Below are positions 40,582 through 51,600 of a DNA stretch of 64,000 bases, piece after piece. The position numbers and the translations under genes are program-made. Under the pieces are notes generated by a model. The model saw only the letters and a program-made list of their open reading frames with translations, searched no databases and was not told the origin of the DNA. The stretch is from Pseudomonas sp. B21_DOA (GTDB lineage: Bacteria; Pseudomonadota; Gammaproteobacteria; Pseudomonadales; Pseudomonadaceae), in the NCBI GenBank assembly GCA_030544685.1, contig CP086683.1, forward strand, positions 1,612,001 through 1,676,000, written 5' to 3'. How positions within the stretch are numbered: position 1 is the first letter of the stretch; each line of letters begins with the position of its first letter.

Positions 40582-40867
40582 AACGTCTCGACCCGCTGCT
40601 CGGTTAAGTTGCCCATCGCCCGAATCTTCCAGTGCACATCCTTCGATGTACTGGCCAAGATCGGCACTGAAAGTCGGTGTTGTTTTGAATTTATGTGGGT
40701 GGTGTCTGGCCGGGTTGTAGGAATCGAGTCATATGCAAGCGGACCTGACGCCTTCGCGGGCAAGCCCGCTCCCACAGGTTTTGTGGCTTTTGCACAGATA
40801 TTAGCTACACCGACAATCCCTGTGGGAGCGGGCTTGCCCGCGAAGGCGTCCTTGAAGTTTTCTGATT
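40582..40867. other. Intergenic region between the small gene and cobK
   Basis: It holds a REPIN (40748-40850) and about 165 bases without an identified gene. Frames reading rightward through the REPIN are not credible genes. An open frame on the minus strand may be an eroded 5' part of the small gene at 40405-40581. Confidence 0.5.
40748..40850. repeat. REPIN (GAGCGGGCTTGCCCGC type)
   Basis: CGCCTTCGCGGGCAAGCCCG and its inverse CGGGCTTGCCCGCGAAGGCG. It is the only element of this sequence type in the window. Confidence 0.9.
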
Positions 40868-41596
40868 TCAGAGTGGGCCGAGGTTGGTGATCGCCGTGAG
40901 AACTTCTGCTATCGAGCCAAACTCCCGATCAACCCCCGGCAACCCCGGTCGCTTCAACACCAGCACCGGCACGCCACGCTCACGCGCCACCTCCAGCTTC
41001 GGCTCGGTGGCGCTGCTGCCGCTGTTCTTGCTGATCAATACATCGATCTGCCGGCGCTCGAACAGCGCTTGCTCGTCTTCCAGCAAAAACGGGCCGCGTG
41101 CGCCGATCACTTCGCAGCGCGGGTTGCCGGGATAGACGTCGAGGGCGCGCAGGGTCCAGAACTGGTGGGCGGGGATTTCCTCGAGGTGTTGCAGCGGCTC
41201 GCGGCCGAGGGTGAACAGCGGGCGGTGGAACGGTTGCAGCGCTGTGATCAGTTCGGCCCAGTCACTGACCTCGCGCCAGTCATCGCCTGCTTGCGGCTGC
41301 CAGGCGGGGCGGCGCAAGGCCCAGCAGGGAATGCCGGCAAGCTGTGCCGCGCGGGCGGCGTTGGCGCTGATTTGTGCGGCGTACGGGTGTGTACCGTCGA
41401 GCAGCAGATCGATGCCTTCATCGGCGATGAACTGCGCCAGACCCTCGGCGCCGCCATAGCCGCCGACCCGAACCTGGCAGCGCAAATCGCTCGGCACCCG
41501 GCCAACGCCGGCGAGGCTGTAGATATGTTGCGGGCCGAGCGTGCGGGCAATCGCCAGCGCTTCAGTGACGCCGCCGAGCAACAGGATCCGTTTCAT
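40868..41596 (-). CDS. cobK: Precorrin-6A reductase CobK
   Basis: A 242-residue NADPH-dependent enzyme that reduces precorrin-6A in cobalamin synthesis. The N-terminal [17 protein letters not shown] is the usual start, and [18 protein letters not shown] and the late [20 protein letters not shown] are CobK/CbiJ signatures. It overlaps cbiD by four bases (ATGA) as the third gene of the leftward cobL-cbiD-cobK run. Confidence 0.93.
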   Translation of the reverse strand: MKRILLLGGVTEALAIARTLGPQHIYSLAGVGRVPSDLRCQVRVGGYGGAEGLAQFIADEGIDLLLDGTHPYAAQISANAARAAQLAGIPCWALRRPAWQPQAGDDWREVSDWAELITALQPFHRPLFTLGREPLQHLEEIPAHQFWTLRALDVYPGNPRCEVIGARGPFLLEDEQALFERRQIDVLISKNSGSSATEPKLEVARERGVPVLVLKRPGLPGVDREFGSIAEVLTAITNLGPL

Positions 41597-42690
41597 GCAA
41601 AACCTCCGGCGTGCCCGACAATCCCGCCCTGACGATCAATGGCAAACACCTCGACCTGGACCTGCGCCGGCACTACGCTGCGAGCGAAATTCAGCGCATG
41701 GCGACAAACCTCATCTCCCAAAGCAATGCCCGCCGCGCTGGCCATGGTCAAGGCTTGTTGGCTGGTATTGGCTTCGCGAATGCCTTGCTGCAACGCCGAA
41801 TCCGCGCCAATTGCCGCCGCCCACTCGGCCAGCTGCGGCAAATCGATGCTCGAATGCCGCGAATGCAAATCCATATGCCCGGCGGCGAGTTTGCTGATCT
41901 TGCCGAAGCCGCCGCACAGGCTGAGTTTATCCACAGGCACTTTGCGCAGATGCTTGAGCACCGCACCGACAAAGTCACCCATCTCGATCAGGGCGATTTC
42001 CGGCAGGTTGTAGACCCGGCGCATGGTGTCTTCGCTGGCGTTGCCGGTGCAGGCAGCGATGTGCAGATAGCCGTTGGTTTTCGCCACGTCGATGCCCTGA
42101 TGGATCGAGGCGATGTAGGCGGCGCAGGAAAACGGTCGGACGATGCCGCTGGTACCGAGGATCGACAGGCCGCCAAGAATGCCCAGCCGTGGATTCATGG
42201 TTTTCAGCGCCAGTTCTGCGCCGCCCTCGACATTGACTGTAACCTCGAAGCCGCCGCCGTAGCCGGTTTCGGCGGCGAGCAAGGCCAGGTGATCGCTGAT
42301 CATCTTGCGCGGCACCGGATTGATCGCCGGCTCGCCGACGGCCAATACCAGGCCGGGTCGGGTCACCGTGCCGACGCCGACACCGGCGTTGAAGCGAATT
42401 CCTGGTTCGGCGCACAGTCGCACCTGTGAATAGAGCAGGGCACCGTGGGTGACGTCAGGGTCATCGCCGGCATCCTTGATCGTCCCGGCCTCGGCGCCGC
42501 CCTCGCTCAGGCGACAGAACTCCAGGCGCATCTGCACCTGTTTGCCCTTGGGCAGCGTGATCTGCACCGCGTCGGCAGCGATGCCAGCGAGCAACAGGCG
42601 CGCGGCGGCGAGGCTGGTGGCGGTGGCGCAACTGCCGGTGGTGAGGCCGCTGCGCAGGGGCGCGGGTTGTTCGGCGGTTTCGTCACGCAT
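41593..42690 (-). CDS. cbiD: Cobalt-precorrin-5B C1-methyltransferase CbiD
   Basis: A 365-residue SAM-dependent enzyme that methylates C1 of the corrin ring. Characteristic stretches: [19 protein letters not shown] near residue 13, [16 protein letters not shown] near 175 and [20 protein letters not shown] near 255. CbiD replaces CobF, although other genes here are of the oxygen-dependent (CobG) type, a mixed set known in Pseudomonas. ATG 42690 overlaps cobL by eight bases. Confidence 0.93.
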   Translation of the reverse strand: MRDETAEQPAPLRSGLTTGSCATATSLAAARLLLAGIAADAVQITLPKGKQVQMRLEFCRLSEGGAEAGTIKDAGDDPDVTHGALLYSQVRLCAEPGIRFNAGVGVGTVTRPGLVLAVGEPAINPVPRKMISDHLALLAAETGYGGGFEVTVNVEGGAELALKTMNPRLGILGGLSILGTSGIVRPFSCAAYIASIHQGIDVAKTNGYLHIAACTGNASEDTMRRVYNLPEIALIEMGDFVGAVLKHLRKVPVDKLSLCGGFGKISKLAAGHMDLHSRHSSIDLPQLAEWAAAIGADSALQQGIREANTSQQALTMASAAGIALGDEVCRHALNFARSVVPAQVQVEVFAIDRQGGIVGHAGGFA

Positions 42691-43894
42691 CGAGGGCTTT
42701 GACCAGTTCCAGCAGGGTGATCGGCAATGCCTGACGCCAGGTATCGAACTCGCCGAGCGGTTGCGCCTGGGCGACATGGATGCGCGTCAGCTCACCGCCG
42801 TATTGTTCGCGCCAGTGCATCAGGGTGACTTCGCTTTGCAGGGTCACGGCGTTGGCCACCAATCGGCCGCCGGGCTTGAGCCGGTCCCAGCAGGTTTCGA
42901 AAACACCCTCGCGGGTGACGCCGCCGCCGATGAAAATCGCTTCCGGACGTTCAAGGCCATTGAGCGCTTGCGGCGCCTTGCCACGAATCAGTTGCAGGCC
43001 GGGTACGCCCAGCGCATCGCGGTTGTGTTCGATCAATTGCTGACGGCCCTCGTCGGCCTCGACCGCCATGGCACGACAGCTCGGGTGCGCACGCATCCAC
43101 TCGATGCCGATCGAGCCGCTGCCGGCGCCGACATCCCAGAGCAGTTCGCCGGGTTTCGGCGCCAGGCGGGCGAGGGTGATGGCGCGCACGTCGCGCTTGG
43201 TCAACTGGCCGTCGTGACGGAACGCCGAATCGGGTAAGCCGGCGAGGCGCGACAGGCCGGCAACACCGGGGTCGGCCAGGCACTCGACAGCGACGACATT
43301 GAGGTCGGCGACCGCCGCATCGCCCCATTCGCTGGCGCTGCGTTCGATACGTCGTTCGGCGTCGCCGCCCAGATGTTCCAGAACAGTCATGCGACTTGCG
43401 CCGAAACCACGTTCGCACAGCAATTGCGCAACGGCGGCCGGGCTGCTGCCGTCATTGCTCAGCAGCAACAGACGCACGCCGCTGAACAGATGCGCATTGA
43501 GCGCCGCCAGCGGACGCGCCACCAGCGACACAACCGTCACCTCCTGCAACGGCCAGCCCAGGCGCGCTGCGGCCAGTGCGCAGGACGAAGGCGCGGGAAT
43601 GATCGACATTTCGGCGCTCGGCACCTGACGTGCCAGACTGGCACCGACGCCGTAGAACATTGGATCGCCGCTGGCCAGCACGCAGACCGGCGCGCCACGC
43701 GACTCGAGCACCGGCGCGAGGGAAAACGGACTCGGCCACAATTGCCGCTCGCCGCCAATGCACGGCGGCAGCAGGTCCAGCTGACGCTGGCCGCCGACGA
43801 TCCGCGAAGCGCCCAGCAGAGCACGCCGGGCGTTTTTGCCCAGGCCCTTGAAGCCGTCTTCACCGATTCCCACGATCGTCAGCCAGGGTGACAT
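42683..43894 (-). CDS. cobL: Precorrin-6B C5,15-methyltransferase (decarboxylating) CobL / CbiET
   Basis: A 403-residue bifunctional enzyme. The N-terminal tetrapyrrole methylase domain (CbiE, residues 1-200; [15 protein letters not shown] and [15 protein letters not shown]) is followed by a CbiT methyltransferase domain ([16 protein letters not shown] near 260). It methylates C5 and C15 and removes the acetate carboxyl. It is the first gene of the leftward cob run and is divergent from cobG with a 132-base gap. Confidence 0.95.
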   Translation of the reverse strand: MSPWLTIVGIGEDGFKGLGKNARRALLGASRIVGGQRQLDLLPPCIGGERQLWPSPFSLAPVLESRGAPVCVLASGDPMFYGVGASLARQVPSAEMSIIPAPSSCALAAARLGWPLQEVTVVSLVARPLAALNAHLFSGVRLLLLSNDGSSPAAVAQLLCERGFGASRMTVLEHLGGDAERRIERSASEWGDAAVADLNVVAVECLADPGVAGLSRLAGLPDSAFRHDGQLTKRDVRAITLARLAPKPGELLWDVGAGSGSIGIEWMRAHPSCRAMAVEADEGRQQLIEHNRDALGVPGLQLIRGKAPQALNGLERPEAIFIGGGVTREGVFETCWDRLKPGGRLVANAVTLQSEVTLMHWREQYGGELTRIHVAQAQPLGEFDTWRQALPITLLELVKALDA

Positions 43895-44026
43895 CTATAT
43901 TCCTCAAAACGTGCCGTTCCGACGGGCAGACTTTTCATGCCACCGGACAAAGCAGGCATAATACCGCGCCTTCGCCCGCGAAGCGCTCCTGCCACACAAC
44001 CGGTCAGCCCCTTGAACGAACGCCCG

Positions 44027-45324
44027 ATGTCCACCGCCTTACGCCCCTCGGCCTGCCCGGGGTTGCTGCGTATCGTCCAGGCACTGGACGGCGGTATCTG
44101 TCGGATCAAGCTCGATGGCGGTTCGATCAGTGCCGATCAGGCCGATGCGGTGGCCGCTGCCGTCGGAGCGTTTGCGAGCGGTGCGATCGAAGCGACCAAT
44201 CGCGGCAACCTGCAGATTCGCGGCATCGGTGCGCAAGCGGCGGCGCTGATCGAGCGCTTGCTGGCCGCTGGCCTTGGGCCGAAGAACGCCGCCGGGGACG
44301 ATGTGCGCAATCTGATGCTCAGCCCGACCGCCGGCATCGATCGGCAGATGCTGATCGACACGCGCCTGCTCGCAGGGCAAATCCTCGACACCTTGCAAAG
44401 CCATCCGCGCTTCCATGAGTTGAGCGCCAAGTTCGCCGTGCAGCTCGATGGCGGCGAAGCGCTGGCAATGCTCGAGCATCCCCATGATCTGTGGTTGTCG
44501 GCGTTCGAGCGTGACGGCGAAACCCTCTGGGCATTCGGTCTGGCCGGTTGCCCGACCGATCGCCCTCTCGGCGCTGTGACTCAGGACAACGCTCACGCGC
44601 TGGTGGTCGCCGCGCTGGAACTGTTCCTCGACCTGGCCCGGCCAGAGCAAACACGGATGCGCCATCTGCTCGATGAGTTGCCCAGGCTCGCGTTTCTGGA
44701 ATCGTTGCGCGAGCGCGTATCGCTCAAGGCAATCAGCAATTGGCAGCGCCCGCCGTCGGCAGACGCGCTGCACATCGGCGCTCACCAGCAGAACACGCAG
44801 GGTCTCTGCTACGTCGGCGCGGTGCCGCCACTGGGCCGACTTGATCCGGCGATGCTGCGTGGCGCGGCGCAACTGGCCCGACAGTTTGGCGATGGCAGTC
44901 TGCGCTTCACGCCGTGGCAGAGCCTGCTGCTGCCGAACGTGAACGCCACTGCTACCGACAACGTGCTTGAGCAGTTGCGGGCGTTGGGCCTGTTGTCGAG
45001 CGACGCCGAACCACTGGCGCGCCTGATCGCCTGCACCGGCGCCGATGGCTGCGGCAAAGGCCTTGCCGACACCAAGCAGGACGCCCGGCAACTGGCACCT
45101 TTGCTGCCCGCAGGGCTCAGCGTGCACCTGTCGGGCTGCTCGCGCTCCTGCGCCGCCGCTCACTGCGCGCCCGCCACACTGCTGGCCGTTAGCCCCGGCC
45201 ATTACGACCTTTATTTTCGCGATGCAGCACAACCCGGTTTCGGCTCGCTGCACGCCTGCAACCTTACTATTGAAGCGGCCGCGACTTTGCTCGACGCCCG
45301 CTCCCGGAGCCCCTTGATGCTTGA
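44027..45324 (+). CDS. cobG: Precorrin-3B synthase CobG (reading frame runs on into cobH)
   Basis: An Fe-S oxygenase of the sulfite/nitrite-reductase-like family that makes precorrin-3B with O2. It has the N-terminal CPGLLRIVQALDGGICRIKL and the cluster Cys in LIACTGADGCGKG and LSGCSRSCAAAHCA. As given, the frame has no stop before cobH and continues through it to 45943 (638 residues in all). One extra base, most simply a C in the cccc at 45310-45313, would end it at TGA 45322-45324 with 432 residues, overlapping cobH by eight bases. Whether this is a sequence error or a real CobG-CobH fusion cannot be settled here. The start is the ATG at 44027; the upstream region is not conserved in type. 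Confidence 0.88.
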
Positions 45325-45943
45325 TTACATCCGCGACGGTCAGGAGATCTACCGCAACTCCTTCGCGATCATTCGCCGCGAGGCCAATCTGGCGCGCATT
45401 CCCGCCGATCTGGAAAAACTCGCAGTGCGGGTGATCCACGCCTGCGGCATGGTCGAGGCCGTCGACGGTCTGCAATTTTCCGACGGCGCGGGCAAGGCCG
45501 GGCGCAATGCACTGGCGGCCGGTGCGCCGATTCTCTGCGACGCGCGGATGGTCTCCGAAGGCGTGACCCGCGCGCGCCTGCCGGCCAACAATCAAGTGAT
45601 CTGCACCTTGCGCGACGACAGCGTGCCGGAGCTGGCTCGCGAGTTGGGTAACACCCGCTCGGCCGCCGCGCTGGAACTGTGGCGCCCGCACCTTGAAGGC
45701 AGCGTGGTGGTGATCGGCAACGCGCCGACCGCACTGTTCTACTTGCTGGAAATGCTCGACGCCGGCGCGCCAAAACCGGCACTGATCCTCGGCTTCCCGG
45801 TGGGTTTTGTCGGCGCTGCCGAATCGAAAGCGGCGCTGGCTGCCGACAGTCGCGGCGTGCCGTTCGTGATCATGCAGGGTCGCCTGGGCGGCAGCGCCAT
45901 GGCCGCCGCCGCCGTCAATGCCCTCGCCACGGAGATCGAATGA
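45317..45943 (+). CDS. cobH: Precorrin-8X methylmutase CobH
   Basis: A 208-residue enzyme that moves a methyl from C11 to C12, giving hydrogenobyrinate. The start [20 protein letters not shown] is the standard one for Pseudomonas CobH, and [20 protein letters not shown] carries the catalytic His. The length is exactly that of a stand-alone CobH. As the sequence is given it lies in the same frame as cobG. The stop overlaps cobI (ATGATG). Confidence 0.93.
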   Translation: MLDYIRDGQEIYRNSFAIIRREANLARIPADLEKLAVRVIHACGMVEAVDGLQFSDGAGKAGRNALAAGAPILCDARMVSEGVTRARLPANNQVICTLRDDSVPELARELGNTRSAAALELWRPHLEGSVVVIGNAPTALFYLLEMLDAGAPKPALILGFPVGFVGAAESKAALAADSRGVPFVIMQGRLGGSAMAAAAVNALATEIE

Positions 45944-46674
45944 TGCAGGCCAAAGGACGTCTGATCGGCCTCGGTGTCGGCCCCGGTGATCCGGAGCTGA
46001 TCACTGTCAAAGCCTTGCGCCTGCTGCGCGAATCGCCGGTGGTCGCGTATTTTGTGGCCAAGGGCAAGAAGGGCAATGCGTTCGGGATCATCGAGGCGCA
46101 TCTGGTCGAGGCGCAGAATCTGCTGCCGCTGGTCTACCCGGTGACCACCGAGGCGTTGCCGGCGCCGCTGTCGTATGAGCAGGTCATCAGCGATTTCTAC
46201 GACGAAGCTGCTGTAGCGGTCGCCGAGCATCTGGATGCCGGTCGCGATGTGGCGGTGATTTGCGAAGGTGACCCGTTCTTCTACGGCTCCTACATGTATT
46301 TGCATGATCGTCTCGCCAGCCGTTACGAGGCCGAAGTCGTGCCGGGCGTGTGCTCGATGCTTGGCGGCGCTTCGGTGCTCGGCGCGCCGCTGGTGTATCG
46401 CAATCAGAGCCTGTCGGTGCTTTCCGGCGTGCTGCCCCATGAAGAATTGAAGCGGCGTCTGGCCGATGCCGATGCGGCGGTGATCATGAAACTGGGGCGC
46501 AACTTTCCCAAGGTGCGTCAGGTGCTGGAAGAACTCGGTCTCGCCGAGCGCGCTCTGTATGTCGAGCGCGCGACCATGGCCAATCAGAAGATCGTGCCGA
46601 TGGATCAGGTCGAGCCAATGTCTTCGCCGTACTTCTCGCTGATCATCGTCCCGGGCGAACGGTGGCAAGGTTGA
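45940..46674 (+). CDS. cobI: Precorrin-2 C20-methyltransferase CobI
   Basis: A 244-residue SAM-dependent tetrapyrrole methylase that makes precorrin-3A. The opening [20 protein letters not shown] and the loop [18 protein letters not shown] are family hallmarks. The stop TGA overlaps the ATG of cobJ by one base, and the start overlaps the cobH stop. Confidence 0.94.
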   Translation: MMQAKGRLIGLGVGPGDPELITVKALRLLRESPVVAYFVAKGKKGNAFGIIEAHLVEAQNLLPLVYPVTTEALPAPLSYEQVISDFYDEAAVAVAEHLDAGRDVAVICEGDPFFYGSYMYLHDRLASRYEAEVVPGVCSMLGGASVLGAPLVYRNQSLSVLSGVLPHEELKRRLADADAAVIMKLGRNFPKVRQVLEELGLAERALYVERATMANQKIVPMDQVEPMSSPYFSLIIVPGERWQG

Positions 46675-48371
46675 TGAGCCAAGCGACTCCCGCCATCGTC
46701 ATTCTCGGCCAGGGCAGCCTCGCCACGGCGCGGCGCATTCAACAGGTCTATCCGGCGGCGCAGGTCCATGGCCTTGCCGGACGGGTTGAAGGCGCCGACA
46801 GCCGCTATGAGGAATTCGGCGCGACCCTACGCGCGTTGTATCAGCAGGACACGCCGATCATTGCCCTGTGCGCGGCGGGGATTGTCATTCGCACCTTGGC
46901 GCCGCTGTTGCTGGAAAAAGGCGCCGAACCCGCCGTGCTGGCGGTGGCCGAAGACGGCAGCGCGGTGGTGCCGTTGCTCGGAGGCCTCGGCGGCGTCAAC
47001 GTCATGGCCCGGGAGATCGCGGCGGCGCTGCAAGTGGCACCGGCAATCACTACCAGCGGCGAGTTGCGCTTTGGCACCTGCCTGCTCAACCCGCCGAGCG
47101 GCTACGCACTGTCGGATCTGGAATCGGGCAAACGCTTCGTCTCCGATCTGCTTGCCGGGCACAGCGTGCGCATCGAAGGTGCGGCGCCGTGGCTGGATCA
47201 GGCGCAGTTGCCGCAGGATCCGCAGGCGCAGCGGTCGATTCATGTGAGCAGTGCGCAGCGGGTGGCCAGCGCCGATGAATTGCTGATTTACCCGCGCAGT
47301 GTGGCAGTGGCGGTGAGTGCTGAACTGACGGACCTGCCAAACGTCGTTCGCGCTGCGTTGCAACAGGCCAGTGTCGCCGTGCCGGCACTGGCCTGCCTCG
47401 TGGCAGCAGACGCTGAAATGGCCGCATCGGATTTGCGTGAGGCAGCGCTCGAGTTGGGCGTGCCGCTGCGCTTTGTGGCGGCGCAAAGCGATCTTCAGAC
47501 CTTGGCCCGCGTTGCGGTGCCCGCGGCGAACGTGATCAGCGCAGAACATCTGGCGATCGCGATTGCCGAGCAACCGCTGGACGTCGCGCAGATCGGCCGC
47601 CCGCGCGGTCGTCTTGCGGTCATCGGCCTCGGCCCCGGCGCCGCCGAACTGATGGTGCCAGCGGTGAAAGCCGAACTGGCCCGCGCGACCGATGTGCTTG
47701 GTTACGAAACCTACGTACGCATGGCCGGCCCCTTCCGCGACGATCAGGTGCAGCACTGCACCGACAATCGCGAAGAAATGCAGCGTGCCCGCCACGCCTT
47801 CCGGCTTGCCGCCGAAGGACGCTCGGTGATCGTGGTGTCTTCTGGCGATCCGGGCGTGTTCGCCATGGCCGCTGCGGTGCTCGAAGCCCTGCACGAATCG
47901 GACGATCCGGCGTGGCACAGCGTCGATCTGGAAATCCTCCCGGGCGTTTCCGCCTCGCTGGCCACTGCGGCTCAGGCCGGTGCGCCGCTGGGCCACGACT
48001 TCTGCGTGATGTCGCTGTCGGACAACCTCAAACCGTGGGCGATCATCGAGAAACGTCTGGATCTGGCCGCCGAAGCGGATCTGGCCCTGGCGTTCTACAA
48101 CCCGATTTCCCGAGCTCGCCCATGGCAGTTGGGCCGGGCGCTGGAAATCGTCGCGCAACATCGCGCGTCTGAAACACCGGTGGTGCTGGGGCGCGATATT
48201 GGCCGTCCGGGACAGACGCTGCGTACCACGACACTGGGCGCGTTGACGCCGGAACAGGTCGATATGCGCACAATGGTGCTGATCGGTTCTTCAACCACTT
48301 GCACCTTTGCCCGTGCCGGTGGTGGTGATTGGGTTTATACGCCGCGTTGGTACGGCGAGAAGCCGCTTTAA
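46674..48371 (+). CDS. cobJ: CbiG-CobJ fusion: precorrin-3B C17-methyltransferase
   Basis: A 565-residue two-part protein. The N-terminal half (residues 1-295) is CbiG/CobE-like with PLLGGLGGVNVMAREIA near 105. The C-terminal half (about 300-560) is the CobJ tetrapyrrole methylase with LAVIGLGPGAAELMVPAVKA, ETYVRMAGPF and VVSSGDPGVFAMAAAVLEAL. It methylates C17 with ring contraction. Such a fusion is normal in Pseudomonas. ATG 46674 is decided by AAGG before it; the frame is open a little further upstream. Confidence 0.92.
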   Translation: MSQATPAIVILGQGSLATARRIQQVYPAAQVHGLAGRVEGADSRYEEFGATLRALYQQDTPIIALCAAGIVIRTLAPLLLEKGAEPAVLAVAEDGSAVVPLLGGLGGVNVMAREIAAALQVAPAITTSGELRFGTCLLNPPSGYALSDLESGKRFVSDLLAGHSVRIEGAAPWLDQAQLPQDPQAQRSIHVSSAQRVASADELLIYPRSVAVAVSAELTDLPNVVRAALQQASVAVPALACLVAADAEMAASDLREAALELGVPLRFVAAQSDLQTLARVAVPAANVISAEHLAIAIAEQPLDVAQIGRPRGRLAVIGLGPGAAELMVPAVKAELARATDVLGYETYVRMAGPFRDDQVQHCTDNREEMQRARHAFRLAAEGRSVIVVSSGDPGVFAMAAAVLEALHESDDPAWHSVDLEILPGVSASLATAAQAGAPLGHDFCVMSLSDNLKPWAIIEKRLDLAAEADLALAFYNPISRARPWQLGRALEIVAQHRASETPVVLGRDIGRPGQTLRTTTLGALTPEQVDMRTMVLIGSSTTCTFARAGGGDWVYTPRWYGEKPL

Positions 48372-48380
48372 TGATGTGCA

Positions 48381-48414
48381 TGCCGAGGCAAGTTGTAAGT
48401 AACTTGTCTCGGCG
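48381..48414. terminator. Strong hairpin after cobJ, no T run
   Basis: GCCGAGGCAAGTT and AACTTGTCTCGGC form a 13-base stem (one G-U pair) with the six-base loop GTAAGT, nine bases after the cobJ stop. It lacks a T run, so it is a transcript-end or processing hairpin rather than a textbook intrinsic terminator. The remaining gap to the toxin start holds no gene and is A/T-richer than its surroundings. Confidence 0.6.
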
Positions 48415-48667
48415 TGACATTCGGTCAAAGTTCCTGTCTGAATCTTTCCCTTTTGAAACCGGACGATGATTGCGTCAAGAACGCCGCTTTGGCTGTCTGG
48501 CCAGTAACTGGCGGCCAACTTATCTGTTGCCGGATGGTGCGCGTGAGTAACGTCACTGTTATTTGATATTTCCCCGGTAATCATTTGAGTTTTGTGTTTT
48601 TTGAAGTCAATGCATCGGCAGCATAACTTCGTCCAGGTTTACTTTAATGAATCAGGGATGAAGGCTT

Positions 48668-51600
48668 ATGAGTGTCATGGAACAGTATGTCGGCGAAGCG
48701 GATCTTATTTCTGCCAACGATTATTCAGCGCTGCAACGCGCCTTGAAGGAGTTTTCCGCTACTGAAGAATATGCCCAGTTGACAGCGCTTTACGAGAGCG
48801 CAGGCAGGGCCTCGGATTTCACTGAAAAACTGCAAGTCGTAACGCTTTTCCTCGACAACTTCGAGCGCCTGGCCAAGCGCAAGAAGGCGCCCATGCCGGT
48901 GGCCATTGATCGAATCGAAAACGGTCTGCGCGACTACGCGACGCGCCTGGCGGCAACCGTGAGCATGTTCAGTGACATACCCGCGCCAGTGCCAAAAACA
49001 ATGCACTTTGTCTGGGTCGGCGGCAGCCAGGTCGGCGCTATCCAGCGTGATTACATGAATGTCTGGCGTAAGGTTCTGGCCACAGAGGGCTACCAGTTCA
49101 ATCTCTGGTATGACAGCGATGCCTTGCTTGCTTTCGAAATGAATCGGGTCATTTCCGACAGCGCGCGAGTGGATGCGATGGAGTCGGGTGGTGACACCGT
49201 GAGCAAGCCCGGCGAATTGGCGAAGATGATCGAAGACCGGGCGCGAGTCTTGAAACACGAGATGTTCGATTTTCTGCAACAACCGCAATGGCAAGGCAAA
49301 GCCGATCATGCCCGTATTGAATTGATGGTGCGCGCCTACGGTAAAGACCGGGCAACACTGGAGAGCTTTCGGCAGCAATGTTTGCAGACTCATGAACAAT
49401 TGGCCGGTAGCGATTTGCAGTTGCGCGATGTTCGCCAAGAGTTTCACGGGCATTTTATGGCCGATGTCTATCAACGTGAAGTGGCGATGCGCGGCAACTT
49501 CGCAGCGGCCAGTGATGTTGTGCGCTTGCAGGCTGAGTATCTGGAGGGTGGTCGTTACACTGACATGGATTACTTACCACCGTTGGCCGAAAAATTGGGT
49601 GGCGTGGATATCAGCGGTTACAGCGAAGAGCAACGTATTGGCGTATTACAAGTGTTGCTCAATAACGATGAAACCTTGATGCCGGGTCGCGACCGGCATC
49701 GCTATCTCGACAGAGTAGAGACTATTGCTGCTGCAGATCGGGAGGCGTTACAGACGTTTGCTCGCAACAAGCCTCCTCTAGCGGAGATCTTTGTCGCCCC
49801 GCAGCAGCATTCGGTACCACGGGATGCGATGCGTCTGGGAACGGCTCATGGGGTATCCGTTGCGGGGAAATGAACGCGCATATCCTCGCCCACGCCGGCA
49901 GTGGCATGACCATGGCCTACATGCAGATGATCCGTCTGAATTATGACTGCCTGCTGCAAGTGGAGCGTCGTGCGATCGCCGCCGGTATCGATATGAACGA
50001 CGCGGGGCGTCTGGTCGCGGTTATTCAGAACGTCGTGAATGAAGTGCTCGTGCAAAAGAAATTCCCGGCTTCAACGATCCATTTCGCCGCGGGCAGGCTC
50101 ATCGAAGCCATCCATTCCTATTATCAGGACGGCATTCGGGTCGGTGCTCGAAGCACGATTACCCTTACCGGACCGGGGCAGCGGCCGCCGGGCTGACCAA
50201 ATACATCGAAGAACATTTGCTGCCTGACCAGATCGACCGCATCCGCAATCATCTGAAACTGGTCGAGGGCTATAACGTTTTTACCGAGGAGGAAATGATC
50301 TCCGGCTGGACCGTCAATGACGATGAGGCGCAGTGGCTGGCCAAAGAGCAGGAAAAATGGCGCAGCGGCAAACTCAAGTCGCGTTATACCGGCCAACTGG
50401 CGGATCTGCTCAAACCGCAACAGACGCTGACGTTCAAGCAGGGCTGGCCGGTGGTGGGCGGTAAACCGGTATTGTTGACGTCGGTCCTGCAGCAATGGAT
50501 GGATGACCTGGGCGAGCCCTTTGTCCGGGCTATGCGCGAAAAACTCAGCGGTGAGATCACCTTCACCGATGCTTTTGCCTTCGGCTTCGACACGCGGCAG
50601 TTGATTGCTGCGCAACCGCAGGGCGAGCTGCCGGTTTCCCATGGCGCCGAAACGTCCAGCAATCTCAACGAACTGTTCAGTCGCGTTGCCCATGACGCGC
50701 TGCCGCTGCAACAACTCAGTCCGTTGGTGCGGGTCATGCTCGGCGGGATTTTCGGCGCAGACAGTCTGGATGATGCGGGCTTTGCGAGCGTCTGGAAAAC
50801 CGTGCGTGAGCTTGCCGTGGCAACCGATGGAGACGGCACTTTCGCGCGTTTTGACGCCATCGAAAAAGCCATTCATCAGCGCCCGGAATTCGAGACGGCG
50901 CTGACGCGGGGTGAGGCGCATGAAGTGCTGACGGCGCGTGAACTCAAGGTCCAGGCACTCTTCGAAGCGCTGACGGTGCGACAATGGCGCGAGCGTATCG
51001 GGCAGATCAAGCGCACCGCGCAGCGTGAATACCGCACCCGGATCGTTCAGCGCAGTGCGCAGGTTCGGGAAATGTTCATCAGTGCCGGCGCGACCTCGGC
51101 CCGGCAACTGTCGCAGGATTTGCTAATGCACACGCCCAGCGACCCAGGGCGACGGTGTTATCCGCTGGCGCTGTTGATGGGCGCAGCGGTGGTCGCCGGC
51201 GAGTCGGCCGAGCGCACGCTGGTCGGGCATGTCGCTACGGCCAACATCGATCCTGAACACACCAGTTCACGGGCGTTGCTCAGTGCGCTGAACGAATTGC
51301 GGACTGTCCCCACCAACACCATTGGCAAGCCTCTTGGCCTGCAGAATCTGGACTCGCTGATGCAGCAGCTGGAGGCGAAAACGGCTTCTACCGTCCTGTT
51401 GCTCGACACCGGCGATCACGCGTTGTTGATGGCCAAGGTGCAAGTAGACGGCCGGTTCGTCTATCGCTTCTACGACCCGAACTTTGCCATCTACGCGTTC
51501 GCCACAGGTGCCCAGGCCAGGCTTGGCGTGGAGCGTTATCTGAGTGCAGGCGATAGCGCACTGGCCAGGCTTTACGGGCTGGGCGACATGGCGGCTGCGC

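Noticed and set aside
40501..40890. Rightward 129-residue open frame over the REPIN
   Set aside because: It runs through the REPIN and into cobK; the PAPTGF..-type text is typical of REP translation.
43895..44026. Cobalamin riboswitch between cobL and cobG
   Set aside because: The gap is only 132 bases and I could not find a B12-box core; a full riboswitch would not fit.
44039..45691. A 550-codon open frame antisense to cobG/cobH
   Set aside because: Shadow frame; the sense strand encodes conserved cobalamin enzymes.
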